Below, piece after piece: positions 30,070 to 39,789 of a stretch of DNA of 64,000 nucleotides. Made by a program: the position numbers and the translations under genes. The notes below the pieces were generated by a model. It was not told the origin of the DNA, ran no database searches, and was given only the letters and a program-made list of their open reading frames with translations. Source of the DNA: Kangiella sp. TOML190 (GTDB lineage Bacteria > Pseudomonadota > Gammaproteobacteria > Enterobacterales > Kangiellaceae). Numbering within the stretch: the first letter of the stretch is position 1; each line of letters opens with the position of its first letter. The stretch lies in the NCBI RefSeq assembly GCF_023706045.1, contig NZ_BQYL01000001.1:558001-622000 (forward strand), in the 5' to 3' direction.

Positions 30070-31350
30070 CTAACTCGCCTTTTTGATGCTTTTAGCAGTA
30101 ATTTCGGGGATTTTAGCTTCAAATTCGCTTCTAAAGTGTTTAATAAAACTCTGTACTGGCATCGCCGCCGCATCCCCGAGCGCACAAATGGTACGGCCCA
30201 TAATGTTGCCGGCGATCTCATCCAGCTTGTCTAAATCATCAAGCCGCCCTTTACCTTCGGCAATCCGATGAATCACCCGCGACATCCAGCCAGTGCCTTC
30301 GCGACAAGGCGTGCATTGGCCGCAAGATTCTTCGTAATAAAAATGGGCTATTCGTGCCAAAACCTTCACCATGTCGGTATCTTCATCAAACACCATCACT
30401 GCGCCAGAGCCGAGCATCGAGCCGGCTTTGCCGATGGCATCATAGTCCATGGTTAATTTCATCATGGTTTTAGCTGGTAAAATCGGTGCGCTGGAGCCGC
30501 CTGGGATCACCGCTTTAAGCTTTTTACCGTCTTTCATTCCGCCCGCCATTTCCAATAGTTCGGCAAACGGCGTGCCTAGGCCAATTTCGTAATTACCGGG
30601 TTTGTTCACATGCCCCGAAATCGAGAAAAGTTTAGTGCCGCCATTATTGGGAATACCCAAATCTAAAAACCACTGGCCACCTTTGTCCAAAATCACCGGC
30701 ACCGAAGTAAAACTTTCCGTATTGTTGACGTTGGTGGGTTTACCAAAAACACCATAATTGGCTGGAAACGGTGGTTTAAATCGTGGCTGCCCTTTTTTAC
30801 CTTCAAGCGATTCGATAAGCGCGGTTTCTTCGCCGCAAATATAAGCCCCAGCACCAATATGGCTGTAGAGATCAAAATCGACTCCCGAACCTAAAATATC
30901 CTTGCCTAACAAACCGGCAGCGTAAGCTTCTTCAAGCGCTTGCTCGAAGCGCTCAATCGGTTCATAAAACTCGCCGCGCATATAGTTATAACCAACGGTT
31001 GCGCCCATCACATAGCCGCCAATGGCCATGCCTTCGATTAACTGATGCGGGTTATAGCGCAAAATATCGCGATCTTTAAAAGTCCCTGGCTCGCCTTCGT
31101 CAGAATTACAGACTACATACTTTTGGCCATCCAAATGACGCGGCATAAAACTCCACTTTAAACCAGTCGGGAAGCCTGCCCCGCCGCGCCCGCGCAAACA
31201 AGACAGTTTTAACTCTTCAATAATTTCTTCGGGCGGCGTTTTTTCTTGTAGGATTTTTTTCCACACTTGATAACCGCCTGCCGACTGGTAAGTATCCAGC
31301 GTCCAAGGTTGATTCAAATGTAGCGTTCTAAAACAAACTTCGTTTGCCAT
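30070..31350 (-). CDS. nuoF: NADH-quinone oxidoreductase subunit F
   Basis: NADH- and FMN-binding subunit with cluster N3; the entry point of electrons. 426 residues with [53 protein letters not shown] (about 166-184) and the 4Fe-4S motif [12 protein letters not shown] (about 344-355). It lies 15 bases after nuoE. Confidence 0.97.
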   Translation of the reverse strand: MANEVCFRTLHLNQPWTLDTYQSAGGYQVWKKILQEKTPPEEIIEELKLSCLRGRGGAGFPTGLKWSFMPRHLDGQKYVVCNSDEGEPGTFKDRDILRYNPHQLIEGMAIGGYVMGATVGYNYMRGEFYEPIERFEQALEEAYAAGLLGKDILGSGVDFDLYSHIGAGAYICGEETALIESLEGKKGQPRFKPPFPANYGVFGKPTNVNNTESFTSVPVILDKGGQWFLDLGIPNNGGTKLFSISGHVNKPGNYEIGLGTPFAELLEMAGGMKDGKKLKAVIPGGSSAPILPAKTMMKLTMDYDAIGKAGSMLGSGAVMVFDEDTDMVKVLARIAHFYYEESCGQCTPCREGTGWMSRVIHRIAEGKGRLDDLDKLDEIAGNIMGRTICALGDAAAMPVQSFIKHFRSEFEAKIPEITAKSIKKAS

Positions 31351-31365
31351 TTAAGTTTCTCAATC

Positions 31366-31860
31366 CTAAGTTAATTCTTTCACCAGATGCGCCAACTTAT
31401 TCACATCCAAGTTTTCATGGTACTGCTTGCCCACCTCGAGCATTGGTGCGCCACCGCAAGCGGCTAGGCACTCTACTTCTTTGAGCGTAATACGACCATC
31501 GGCAGTCGTTTCACCCGGTGCTATGCCCAGCTCATCTTTAAACCACTGTTTCAAATCGTCGCTGCCTGCCAACATACAAGAGATATTAGTACACAGCGAT
31601 ACCACATGCTTGCCTCGCGGCTCAAGCGAAAACATCGAATAAAAAGTCGCCACTTCGTAAGCCGCAATGTGCGGAATTTCCAAATAATCGGCCACCGCAT
31701 CCATGGTGTCACGCGCCAAATACCCTAACTCATCTTGCGCGATGGAAAGCGCAGGAATGACAGCTGCCCGTTTCCGTTTAGCTGGGTACTTTTCGATCCA
31801 ACTATTGATCTTGTCAATCGCTGGCGCCGATAAAAGTTGGGGTAAGTTCGCTTTGCTCAT
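31366..31860 (-). CDS. nuoE: NADH-quinone oxidoreductase subunit E
   Basis: Thioredoxin-fold 2Fe-2S subunit (cluster N1a). 164 residues from the ATG at 31860 (MSKANLPQLL); the longer in-frame extension overlaps nuoD and is not used. Cluster cysteines are in SLCTNISCMLAG and ECLAACGGAPML. Confidence 0.96.
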   Translation of the reverse strand: MSKANLPQLLSAPAIDKINSWIEKYPAKRKRAAVIPALSIAQDELGYLARDTMDAVADYLEIPHIAAYEVATFYSMFSLEPRGKHVVSLCTNISCMLAGSDDLKQWFKDELGIAPGETTADGRITLKEVECLAACGGAPMLEVGKQYHENLDVNKLAHLVKELT

Positions 31861-31867
31861 TGACGCC

Positions 31868-33121
31868 CTACCTATCGATCTCGCCAAAGACGATATCTTG
31901 CGTACCAATAATCGCCACCACGTCAGCCAGCATATGCCCTTTGACCATTTCATTCATTGCCGATAAATGGGCAAAACCAGGCGCACGAATTTTTAATCGG
32001 TAAGGTTTGTTGGCACCATCGGACACCAGGTAAATACCAAACTCACCTTTCGGGTGTTCGGTCGCCTGATAGACTTCGCCTTGCGGCACGCAATAGCCCT
32101 CAGTAAACAACTTAAAATGATGGATCAACGCTTCCATATCGTCCTTCATCGCCTCGCGACTCGGTGGCGCGACTTTATGATTATCCAGCATCACAGGGCC
32201 CGGATTGTCTCGCAGCCACTCAATACACTGGCGGATAATTCGATTGGACTGACGCATCTCTTCGACCCGCACCAAATAGCGATCGTAGCAATCGCCTTTA
32301 GAACCCACCGGAATATCAAATTCCAGTTCAGGATAGACTTCATAGGGCTGCTTTTTACGCAGATCCCATTCAATCCCTGAGCCGCGTAACATGGGCCCAG
32401 TTAAGCCCAATTGCAGCGCTCTGTCCGGCGAAACAATACCCACGCCAACGGTTCTTTGTTTCCAAATTCGGTTGTCGGTCAACAGGGTTTCGTATTCGTC
32501 CACTCGCTCGGGAAAGCTCTCGGTAAAATCCCACAAAAAATCCAGTAAAGAGCCTTGGCGATTTTGATTGAGCTCATCCACTTTTTTCTGGTTGGAAAAC
32601 TTGGAAACCTGATACTGCGGCATTTTTTCTGGCAAATCTCGGTAAACTCCGCCAGGTCTAAAATAGGTCGCGTGCATACGCGCACCGGAAACCGCTTCGT
32701 AAGCATCCATTAAGCTTTCACGCTCGCGAAAAGCGTATAAAAATACGGTCATAGCGCCAATATCCAAACCGTGCGCTCCCAACCACATTAAATGATTTAA
32801 AATACGGGTAATTTCGGCGAACATGACGCGAATATACTGGGCACGCTTGGGCGGCGTGATTCCCATCAGTTTTTCAATCGCCAGCACATAAGCGTGCTCG
32901 TTGCACATCATGGAAACGTAGTCGAGCCGGTCCATATAGCCAATGGACTGATTAAAAGGTTTTGACTCGGCTAATTTTTCGGTCGCACGATGGAGTAATC
33001 CAATGTGCGGATCGGCGCGCACCACCGTTTCACCATCCATTTCCAAAATCAGGCGCAAGACACCATGCGCCGCTGGATGTTGCGGGCCAAAATTCACCGT
33101 ATAGTTACGAATTTCAGCCAT
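31868..33121 (-). CDS. nuoD: NADH-quinone oxidoreductase subunit D
   Basis: The 49-kDa-type subunit forming the quinone site with NuoB. 417 residues with [14 protein letters not shown] (about 11-24), [33 protein letters not shown] (about 62-81) and a C-terminus ending [14 protein letters not shown]. It is separate from nuoC (not fused as in E. coli); its ATG overlaps the nuoC stop by eight bases. Confidence 0.97.
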   Translation of the reverse strand: MAEIRNYTVNFGPQHPAAHGVLRLILEMDGETVVRADPHIGLLHRATEKLAESKPFNQSIGYMDRLDYVSMMCNEHAYVLAIEKLMGITPPKRAQYIRVMFAEITRILNHLMWLGAHGLDIGAMTVFLYAFRERESLMDAYEAVSGARMHATYFRPGGVYRDLPEKMPQYQVSKFSNQKKVDELNQNRQGSLLDFLWDFTESFPERVDEYETLLTDNRIWKQRTVGVGIVSPDRALQLGLTGPMLRGSGIEWDLRKKQPYEVYPELEFDIPVGSKGDCYDRYLVRVEEMRQSNRIIRQCIEWLRDNPGPVMLDNHKVAPPSREAMKDDMEALIHHFKLFTEGYCVPQGEVYQATEHPKGEFGIYLVSDGANKPYRLKIRAPGFAHLSAMNEMVKGHMLADVVAIIGTQDIVFGEIDR

Positions 33122-33854
33122 TGCTACCGTCCTTTTGGGCTTGCTTTAGCGACTCTTTCAAAGATTGGGGATCCGCCACGTAGATGGTCTCATCATTTTC
33201 ACGAATCACTTTCGGTACTAGCACTCTTGGCTCAATCGAAACTGGTTCATAAACGCAGCGATTTTGTTTAGCATCAAAGCGCATCTCGACTTTGCCAATT
33301 AAGGGAAAGTCTTTTCTAAATGGATGTCCAACAAAGCCATAATCCGTTAACAAACGGCGCAGATCCGGATGGCCTTCAAATAAAATCCCAAATAAATCAA
33401 AGGCTTCCCGTTCAAACCAATCGACCCCATTCCAGATTTGAATGACTGAATCGATGGTAGGTCGCGACTCATTCACCAAACATTTCAGTCGCAAACGCTG
33501 GTTATTAACTAGGGATAATAAGTGGTAAACCACCGCAAAACGCTCGCGCTTCCATTGCGATTCTTGTTGCGACAAATCCTGCCGCCCACGGCTGAAACCC
33601 GAACCCGTAGCCTCATCAGTGGCCCACTCATCAAGTCCAAACTGCAAATAGTCCACCACCGTCAGATCGACCAATTGCTCAAACTGTAAACAGTCTTCGT
33701 CCCGTAGTTGTAAACACACTGGCAGCAGATCCTGCTTGCCAATTTCGATGGTCACTTCGCCAAAAGCCTGCTCGCAAGCAATTAACTTATCGCCAAAAAC
33801 TTCACCTAATCGGTCAATCAAAGTTTTAGCCAAGCGCCACCTCACTTTTGTCAT
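33114..33854 (-). CDS. nuoC: NADH-quinone oxidoreductase subunit C
   Basis: The 30-kDa-type peripheral subunit of complex I. 246 residues with the signature [20 protein letters not shown] (about 150-169) and [20 protein letters not shown] (about 170-189). It overlaps the end of nuoB by 29 bases; the ATG at 33854 lacks a strong ribosome binding site, so it may be coupled to nuoB translation, and a slightly later start is possible. Confidence 0.95.
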   Translation of the reverse strand: MTKVRWRLAKTLIDRLGEVFGDKLIACEQAFGEVTIEIGKQDLLPVCLQLRDEDCLQFEQLVDLTVVDYLQFGLDEWATDEATGSGFSRGRQDLSQQESQWKRERFAVVYHLLSLVNNQRLRLKCLVNESRPTIDSVIQIWNGVDWFEREAFDLFGILFEGHPDLRRLLTDYGFVGHPFRKDFPLIGKVEMRFDAKQNRCVYEPVSIEPRVLVPKVIRENDETIYVADPQSLKESLKQAQKDGSNG

Positions 33855-34347
33855 CGGTCTTTTTTGGACGACGCGAAATCACCGTGGAGCGCTTAATTTT
33901 ATTTTGTAATTGGATAATGCCATACAGCAAAGCTTCCGCGGTTGGCGGACAGCCTGGCACATAAATATCCACTGGCACGATGCGATCACAACCGCGCACC
34001 ACCGAATAGGAGTAATGATAGTAGCCGCCACCATTGGCACAGGAGCCCATAGAAATAACCCACTTTGGATCGGGCATCTGATCGTAAACTCGGCGTAACG
34101 CTGGGGCCATTTTATTAGTCAAGGTTCCGGCCACAATCATCACGTCCGATTGCCGCGGGCTAGGACGAAAGACAACCCCGAAGCGATCCAGGTCATAACG
34201 TGCCGCGCCAGCATGCATCATTTCCACCGCACAACATGCCAAGCCAAACGTCATCGGCCACATGGAACCGGTACGCGCCCAATCGAATAGCTCTTGCACA
34301 CTGGTGGTAAAAAATCCGTCTTTATTGAGTTTGTCTTCAATGCCCAT
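33826..34347 (-). CDS. nuoB: NADH-quinone oxidoreductase subunit B
   Basis: Carries the terminal cluster N2 next to the quinone. 173 residues from the ATG at 34347 ([17 protein letters not shown]); an in-frame extension to 34482 overlaps nuoA and is rejected. Cluster cysteines are in [29 protein letters not shown] and [12 protein letters not shown]. It lies 14 bases after nuoA. Confidence 0.97.
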   Translation of the reverse strand: MGIEDKLNKDGFFTTSVQELFDWARTGSMWPMTFGLACCAVEMMHAGAARYDLDRFGVVFRPSPRQSDVMIVAGTLTNKMAPALRRVYDQMPDPKWVISMGSCANGGGYYHYSYSVVRGCDRIVPVDIYVPGCPPTAEALLYGIIQLQNKIKRSTVISRRPKKTDDKSEVALG

Positions 34348-34361
34348 AACCGAAAGCGCTC

Positions 34362-34718
34362 CTACTCCCAATCCAAAGCGCCCTTGCGCCATTCGTAAGC
34401 AAAACCGACTAATAACAACAAGATAAAAACACCCATAGCGGCGATACCAAACCAACCGATTTCGTCGAATACCACAGCCCAAGGGAAGAGAAACGTGACT
34501 TCCAAATCGAAAATAATGAACAGAATTGCCACCAAATAAAACCGCACGTCAAATTTCATGCGCGAATCTTCGAAGGCATCGAAGCCACATTCAAAAGGCT
34601 TTTCTTTATCTTCGGAAGGGTTAGAAGGGCCTGCAAAATAACCAAAGATTAGCAGACCGCCGCCAAACAGCAGTCCTATCAGAACGAAAACCAGTATTGG
34701 TGCATATTCTGCAATCAT
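34362..34718 (-). CDS. nuoA: NADH-quinone oxidoreductase subunit A
   Basis: First gene of the complex I operon. 118 residues with three membrane helices and the conserved loop [20 protein letters not shown] (about 39-58), then [20 protein letters not shown]. Together with thirteen further genes it encodes a complete 14-subunit enzyme that oxidises NADH, reduces quinone and pumps protons. The 202 bases before it are shared with the divergent HD-GYP gene. Confidence 0.97.
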   Translation of the reverse strand: MIAEYAPILVFVLIGLLFGGGLLIFGYFAGPSNPSEDKEKPFECGFDAFEDSRMKFDVRFYLVAILFIIFDLEVTFLFPWAVVFDEIGWFGIAAMGVFILLLLVGFAYEWRKGALDWE

Positions 34719-34920
34719 ACATCTATGGCCATCTTAAAAATGCGCGACCTAACTCCAAGAATTTATAGAATATTATTTTTAAATAACCTTACCAGCCATC
34801 CGGTATTTTGGCTAGTCCTTTTGCGCGGCGGTGATAGAAAGCGTCACTTTGGTCACAGTTTTCTAAGCATTTGATTTTTCTGATTTTATAATTAAGATGA
34901 AATGAATAGAGGGTATAATA

Positions 34921-36231
34921 ATGAGTCTCATCGCAAAGTTATTTGCAAGGCAAAAAACAAGGAAAACGCCACTTCAAAAGCAGCGTCAAGGTGTACCAGT
35001 ACACCAAGAAGTTGTTAAACGCAAAATCTCCAGCCATGAACTGCAGATCGGCATGACGGTTATCGACTTGGATCGCCCTTGGACCGATTTACCCTTTATT
35101 TTCCAAGAAGTGACTATTAGTACCGAAAAAGAACTCGATGTTTTTCGCCGCTACTGCCAGCACGTATACATTGATTACACCTCGCTAAAGCTCCATCGCG
35201 AACAACAAATCGCCAATTTGCGACAACAAATTCGCTATAAAATGGAAGCCAGCAGTGCCCGAAAAGTACAGAAAAGCCTGAAAAAAGAATTACCCAAAGC
35301 AAAAAAAGCTTTTGATAGCTCTAAGCACCACATTCAAGAAGTGATGCAGCAGGTACAAAAAGATGGCCACATAAATGTGGAGCAATCAAAAGTACTCGTA
35401 TCGCAGTGTGTTAGCAGCATTTTGAGCAATCCCAGCGCCATGTTTTGGATGACCAAAATTAAAGACCAAGACGAATACACTGCCGAACACTGCCTGCGCG
35501 TCGGGATTCTAGCCATTACTTTTGGGCGCCATTTGCAGCTTTCTGAAGAAGAATTACACCTCTTAGGATTATGTGGCATGCTCCACGATGTGGGAAAAAT
35601 GAAGATCCCCAATTCTATTTTAAATAAACAAAGCGCCTTGACCGAGCAAGAGTTTGATATCGTCAAGGAGCATGCGGTATTGGGCTATATATTCCTGAAA
35701 GAACACGGCGGTATTGATGAAGTAGTCTGCACCGCAGCTTATAACCACCACGAAAGCCTGGTTGGCGATGGTTATCCCCGTCAGCTAGATGCTGCTTATT
35801 TGAGCGTCTACGACAAGATTATTGCGATAGTTGATAGCTACGATGCGATGACGAGCGATCGTTGCTACCGCAAAGGAATGTCGCCGGAAAAAGCTACCGC
35901 TATTTTGTATAAAGAAGCCAATCATCGCTACGACAAATATTTGGTGAAAGAATTTATTAAAATGGTTGGCGTCTATCCTGTTGGCTCTTTAATTAAACTT
36001 AACAACGGTTTCTACGCGATTGTGTTATCGGTAAATCCGGATAGCAAATTGGCGCCAGTAGTAGAAATCATTGCAGACGAAAACAAAATACCACTCAAAC
36101 GAAGAATTGCCTTCGATCTATCCAAGCAGAAAAAATATAAAGGACAAGTCTTAAAAATTGCCTCTAGTGTTTCTGACACCGAAATCGATCTTGAGGTCAG
36201 TAACTACATCGAGAAAGCTGTCGCTATCTAA
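34921..36231 (+). CDS. HD-GYP domain protein with N-terminal DUF3391
   Basis: Putative cyclic-di-GMP phosphodiesterase. 436 residues: a DUF3391 domain (about 35-155, from SSHELQIGMTVIDLDRPW) and an HD-GYP domain (about 165-345) with EHCLRVG (His190), LHDVGK (His222-Asp223) and HHESLVGDGYP (276-286). In the last motif the usual HHExxDGxGYP carries Val in place of the first Asp, a variation that might affect activity. There is no signal peptide or membrane helix, so it is cytoplasmic. The start at 34921 has GAGGG seven bases upstream. It is monocistronic or paired with the next hydrolase gene (115-base gap). Confidence 0.93.
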   Translation: MSLIAKLFARQKTRKTPLQKQRQGVPVHQEVVKRKISSHELQIGMTVIDLDRPWTDLPFIFQEVTISTEKELDVFRRYCQHVYIDYTSLKLHREQQIANLRQQIRYKMEASSARKVQKSLKKELPKAKKAFDSSKHHIQEVMQQVQKDGHINVEQSKVLVSQCVSSILSNPSAMFWMTKIKDQDEYTAEHCLRVGILAITFGRHLQLSEEELHLLGLCGMLHDVGKMKIPNSILNKQSALTEQEFDIVKEHAVLGYIFLKEHGGIDEVVCTAAYNHHESLVGDGYPRQLDAAYLSVYDKIIAIVDSYDAMTSDRCYRKGMSPEKATAILYKEANHRYDKYLVKEFIKMVGVYPVGSLIKLNNGFYAIVLSVNPDSKLAPVVEIIADENKIPLKRRIAFDLSKQKKYKGQVLKIASSVSDTEIDLEVSNYIEKAVAI

Positions 36232-36346
36232 AATAGCGTTCCGAGCAACTGTTCCCAGCAAATATGCTGAGCATTTGTTTTTCGAGCTTTATCCAGTATA
36301 TGATTGAGTTAAAGCAGTCGCAGAATATCAACATTGAACCTTTAGC

Positions 36347-37366
36347 ATGAATCAAGCCATAGCAAAAAAGCAGATAAAAATTCAGCAAGTTGATTTTCAA
36401 CCGCCTTTTTGGGCAAAAAACTGCCATGTGCAATCACTATTAGGTACCGTTAAATTTCGTCGGCCCTTGTTGATCAAGAAAGCAAAAACCATGCTTGCAG
36501 CCAGTCGGGAAATTTTATTGGAAGCAGGCACCGATGAAACCGGAGCTGAAGTAAAGCTACAAAGTTTTTTCTCACCGCAGCCAGATCCTAAAACCACTAC
36601 CGTGATTTTGATCCATGGTTGGGAAGGCAGCCACGAATCACTCTACTTGTTGTCCTCAGCCAATAGTCTCTATCAAGCTGGTTATCAAGTATTGCGATTA
36701 AACTTGCGGGATCATGGCAGCAGCCACCATCTTAATCGCGCACTGTTTCATTCCAATCGACTACACGAAGTGGTTAACGCCGTTCGCTTCGCCCAACAAA
36801 ACTTGGAGTTTGACAATACTCACCTGATAGGTTTTTCGTTAGGCGGCAATTTTGCTACTCGAATCGCTGAGCAAGCCAATAGTAACCACATTCGGCTTAA
36901 CAAAACCCTCGCCATTTGCCCAGCCATCAACCCAATGGATATTTTGCACCAACTGGAAAATGGCTTGAGCTTTTATCACGATTATTTTATCAAGAAATGG
37001 AAACGCTCTTTGCGCAAAAAGCAGCAACACTTTCCCGATTCTTACAACTTTGAACAGATCTATCCGATGAAATCCATGCGCCAAATGACGGAACATTTGC
37101 TACAACTGTTTGGCGACTATCAAAGTGCAGAAGAATACTTCAATGGCTACGCTCTAAGCGGTGAAAAACTGCAAAACTTGGACTCCGACGTGACCATTTT
37201 AATGAGTAAAGACGACCCGGTCATTAACTATCAAGACACCTTTAGCCTTACTCAAAATGAGTACCTACAAATTTATTCCAGTCAATATGGCGGTCACTGC
37301 GGGTTTATCAAAAATGCCAAACTTGAAAGCTGGGCCGATGATTTTATTTTGCAACAGTTAGCTTAA
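36347..37366 (+). CDS. YheT-like alpha/beta hydrolase
   Basis: 339 residues of the YheT/ABHD1-3 esterase family, cytoplasmic. The N-terminal part has the family motif QPPFWAKNCHVQSLLG. The fold continues with LIHGWEGSHES (oxyanion side), NLRDHG, the nucleophile elbow GFSLGGN (Ser164), an acidic residue in SKDDPVI (about 293) and the catalytic His in GGHCGFI (about 319). The substrate is unknown; family members act on lipid or small esters. The start lacks a strong ribosome binding site. Confidence 0.88.
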   Translation: MNQAIAKKQIKIQQVDFQPPFWAKNCHVQSLLGTVKFRRPLLIKKAKTMLAASREILLEAGTDETGAEVKLQSFFSPQPDPKTTTVILIHGWEGSHESLYLLSSANSLYQAGYQVLRLNLRDHGSSHHLNRALFHSNRLHEVVNAVRFAQQNLEFDNTHLIGFSLGGNFATRIAEQANSNHIRLNKTLAICPAINPMDILHQLENGLSFYHDYFIKKWKRSLRKKQQHFPDSYNFEQIYPMKSMRQMTEHLLQLFGDYQSAEEYFNGYALSGEKLQNLDSDVTILMSKDDPVINYQDTFSLTQNEYLQIYSSQYGGHCGFIKNAKLESWADDFILQQLA

Positions 37367-37436
37367 CCATCAATTACAACACCTATCAACGCTAGCGTCC
37401 TTTAAGCTAGTGACCGCAGTCTAAAAGTACCGCTAC

Positions 37437-38810
37437 CTAGTAGCCAGCGGGAGATGCTGGGTAATTTCCAGTGACGGTATAAATAATTTGTCCCCCATTG
37501 GGGAAAACACTGATGGTTTCGCTAATGGAGCCTGTGCCATTGGCATTTGGGCATAGCGCACCGCCAGAAGCGCTACAGTTCCAGCTAGCTCGGGCCATCG
37601 CAGTTGGCAAAGTATCCGTAACAACTAAGCCATCAACCGTATCAGGGCCATTGTTATCGACCCTAATAACATAGCTAAAGGCTGCGCCTGGGGTGTAGGT
37701 TGAAGTGCTGTCAGTTTTGGTGACACTCACATCAGCGACTCTCGCATCATTAAGATAAGTGCAGATCACATTGGTATCCGAAGCTGATGGAGTTAAAACT
37801 CCATCAGCAACGTCCGTATCGCCCGAACCTGTACAGCTCAAACTGCTATCATAAGTTCTACCATTAGCAGCTCCCAAAGTTTCGCTAATGGTATAGTCCA
37901 CTCCAGAAATCACTTCGGTAGCGACTCCTGAGTCGATTTCCGCAGCCGCGTTAGCAGTAGAGTCTAAGTCATTAACGGTAATGGTTCCTCCGGAAACACT
38001 AACCGTAGCAGTATCATTTACTGCCGCGTCAACCCATTGTTTGCGTAGAGTTAGGTCGGTGGTAAAAATTGAAAAACCATCTAGACCATTGACAATACCT
38101 AGGGCGCCCGGTCTGTCGGTATCCGGATCTTCGCACTGCTCGTAAATCATAACGATAGAGCCAACACTATTAGCATTAACGCTAACAATTGCCTCCGGTG
38201 TTCCTGGCCCATTGTTAGAAGTCCCCTCGATAACAAAACTATTCGCTGGCGTCCCAGCGGATGGTGGAACTTCAGAAAAGGTAGTAGGGCCAGTGCCAGT
38301 GGCCACACTAAAACTACTTGCAGGCACCGGTAGGTTATTAATGTCAAAGGCGCGTATTTCAAGGCGATCACAAAATTCATTGGACGAACCTGCTGGGGTT
38401 TCTAAAACTCCGTTAACGTTACTATCGACATCCCTTAGTGTCATCGAAGGATTGTTGACCCCTAAAGGTAAGATGCCAGAACTAAATGTCCAAGTCAGTA
38501 TCGCCTGCTGAGCATCCTGAGCCGCGATATTGACGTTGATTTCAGGGTCACCGTTGGGATTAGTCGCAAGGTAAGCCACAGCGCCGTTTACCGAGCCAGT
38601 AGTGGTATTCACTTGCAGTTGTACTGCTGTTGGCTCGCTAGAAACACTGCTATCAGCGTTTAAAAAGTTAGTAACATTTGTTCCAGTCCAGATATCCGTA
38701 TCATCGATTGTTACTGTATAAGGCTCTTCGGTTTTAACTTGATTGGCCATCGTCAACAGCAAAGCAAAAGTGCCCAAACGCACAAAGCTCTTAGCTAGAG
38801 TACTGTTCAT
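37437..38810 (-). CDS. Secreted DUF11-domain surface protein with abrupt end
   Basis: 457 residues starting at 38810 with AGGAGG upstream and a signal peptide (about 1-27, TMANQVKTEEP). The body is a Thr/Ser/Asp/Asn-rich, Cys-poor extracellular protein. About 250-345 carries a SpaA/prealbumin-like repeat (VNDTATVSVSGGTITVND, TYDSSLSC, VICTYLND), followed by one DUF11 repeat (VADVSVTKTDSTSTYTPGA to IIYTVTGNYP). It stops just after YTVTGNYPASPAGY, where such proteins normally carry on through the rest of the repeat and further copies. No continuation is seen in the other frames, so it looks like a shortened adhesin or a degenerate gene. Confidence 0.75.
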   Translation of the reverse strand: MNSTLAKSFVRLGTFALLLTMANQVKTEEPYTVTIDDTDIWTGTNVTNFLNADSSVSSEPTAVQLQVNTTTGSVNGAVAYLATNPNGDPEINVNIAAQDAQQAILTWTFSSGILPLGVNNPSMTLRDVDSNVNGVLETPAGSSNEFCDRLEIRAFDINNLPVPASSFSVATGTGPTTFSEVPPSAGTPANSFVIEGTSNNGPGTPEAIVSVNANSVGSIVMIYEQCEDPDTDRPGALGIVNGLDGFSIFTTDLTLRKQWVDAAVNDTATVSVSGGTITVNDLDSTANAAAEIDSGVATEVISGVDYTISETLGAANGRTYDSSLSCTGSGDTDVADGVLTPSASDTNVICTYLNDARVADVSVTKTDSTSTYTPGAAFSYVIRVDNNGPDTVDGLVVTDTLPTAMARASWNCSASGGALCPNANGTGSISETISVFPNGGQIIYTVTGNYPASPAGY

Positions 38811-38874
38811 CTAAACCTCCTAGGAAGATCGATTTAAATAAAGGAAATTTATTGTTATAAATTTTGTTTTAGTT

Positions 38875-38908
38875 GTAGTCAGTGACGACTACTTTATTCA
38901 GTAATGTA
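38875..38908. promoter_or_regulatory. Two small inverted repeats upstream of the DUF11 gene
   Basis: GTAGTC-AGTGAC-GACTAC is a perfect 6-bp repeat at 38875-38892, and 10 bases on there is GTAAT-GTAA-ATTAC. Both lie 65-100 bases before the start of the DUF11 gene. They may be operators; no known consensus is recognised. The whole stretch 38811-39086 holds no gene. Confidence 0.3.
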
Positions 38909-39053
38909 AATTACAGAAATCAAAAAAATAGCAATACTTTTCGTCCTATAAAAGCTACCATTCATCTGAAAAGCGCTTATTTTAAGCTCTAAATCTAACT
39001 CATGGCACTCAGCGCTACGAAAGGACCGGTCTAATAAACGCAGCAAAGCCCAT

Positions 39054-39079
39054 AAAAAAAGCACTATATAATAGTGCTT
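39054..39079 (-). terminator. Terminator after tRNA-Leu
   Basis: On the minus strand GCACTATTATATAGTGC is followed by seven T (A-run at 39054-39060). It lies 10 bases past the tRNA-Leu 3' end and closes the tpiA-secG-leuU unit. Confidence 0.85.
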
Positions 39080-39086
39080 ATTAAAT

Positions 39087-39173
39087 TGGTGCTCGGAGTG
39101 GGACTTGAACCCACACGGCCATACAGCCACTACCCCCTCAAGATAGCGTGTCTACCAATTCCACCACCCGAGC
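39087..39173 (-). tRNA. leuU: tRNA-Leu (GAG)
   Basis: An 87-base tRNA with encoded CCA and the long variable arm of tRNA-Leu. The acceptor GCTCGGG pairs with the 3' CCGAGC. The anticodon loop TTGAGGG is in the stem CTATC/GGTAG, giving anticodon GAG for CUC/CUU. It directly follows secG, as leuU does in E. coli. Confidence 0.95.
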
Positions 39174-39188
39174 GAAAAAGGTTGTTGC

Positions 39189-39785
39189 TTATTGATCGCC
39201 GTCGGCTTTTTCCTTAAGGTCTTTTTTTGCTTCTTCAGCAGCATCTTTGGCTTCGTCAATTTTCTTGTCAGTGTCAGCTTTTAATTCTTTAGCTTTGTCT
39301 TCGGCATCTTGAGTCACGTCATTGGCTTTTTCTTTAACTGCATCAGCCGTTTTCGCCGCTTCGTTTTTGACGGTATCTTTGATTTCAGTTGCCGTTGGAA
39401 TTTCCGTAGCTAGGGTTTCTTTTGCGGCAGTGGGAATTTCAGTTGAAACAGCTTCTTTCTTCTCAGATGGGATTGCATTGAGGCTATCCACATTGTCAGG
39501 AGTGACCACTTTTACCTCTTCAGCGGCATCGTCTAAAATATTCGACGCTTCAACACCGCGGTTTTTAATACCGGTAATCGCTAAGGCAATCACAAAAAAC
39601 AAAATAGCCAGCACTGTAGTGCTTTTAGTTAAGAAGTTACCCGCACCTGGCGCACCGAATAAGGTGTTAGAGCCACCAGCACCGAACGAAGCGCCCATTT
39701 CAGCACCTTTACCCTGCTGGATCAAAATGATCCCGATTAACAAAAGGGCGACTACCAATAAACTGATCATTAAAAATAATTGCAT
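39189..39785 (-). CDS. secG: Protein-export membrane protein SecG with long C-terminal tail
   Basis: Subunit of the SecYEG translocon. Starts at ATG 39785 (AGGA seven bases upstream); an in-frame extension inside tpiA is rejected. The first ~75 residues are normal SecG: helix 1, IILIQQGKGAEMGASFGAGG, SNTLFGAPGAGNFLTKSTTVLA and helix 2. After that comes an extra ~120-residue tail rich in Lys, Ala, Glu and Asp, with repeating amphipathic LEA-like units (DAVKEKANDV, AEDKAKELKAD, IDEAKDAAEEAKKDL). E. coli SecG is about 110 residues, so this one is nearly double. It lies four bases after tpiA. Confidence 0.93.
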   Translation of the reverse strand: MQLFLMISLLVVALLLIGIILIQQGKGAEMGASFGAGGSNTLFGAPGAGNFLTKSTTVLAILFFVIALAITGIKNRGVEASNILDDAAEEVKVVTPDNVDSLNAIPSEKKEAVSTEIPTAAKETLATEIPTATEIKDTVKNEAAKTADAVKEKANDVTQDAEDKAKELKADTDKKIDEAKDAAEEAKKDLKEKADGDQ

Positions 39786-39789
39786 TTTT

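Noticed and set aside
36258-36283. Weak hairpin plus TTTTT after the HD-GYP gene as a terminator.
   Set aside because: The stem is short and bulged; too weak to call.
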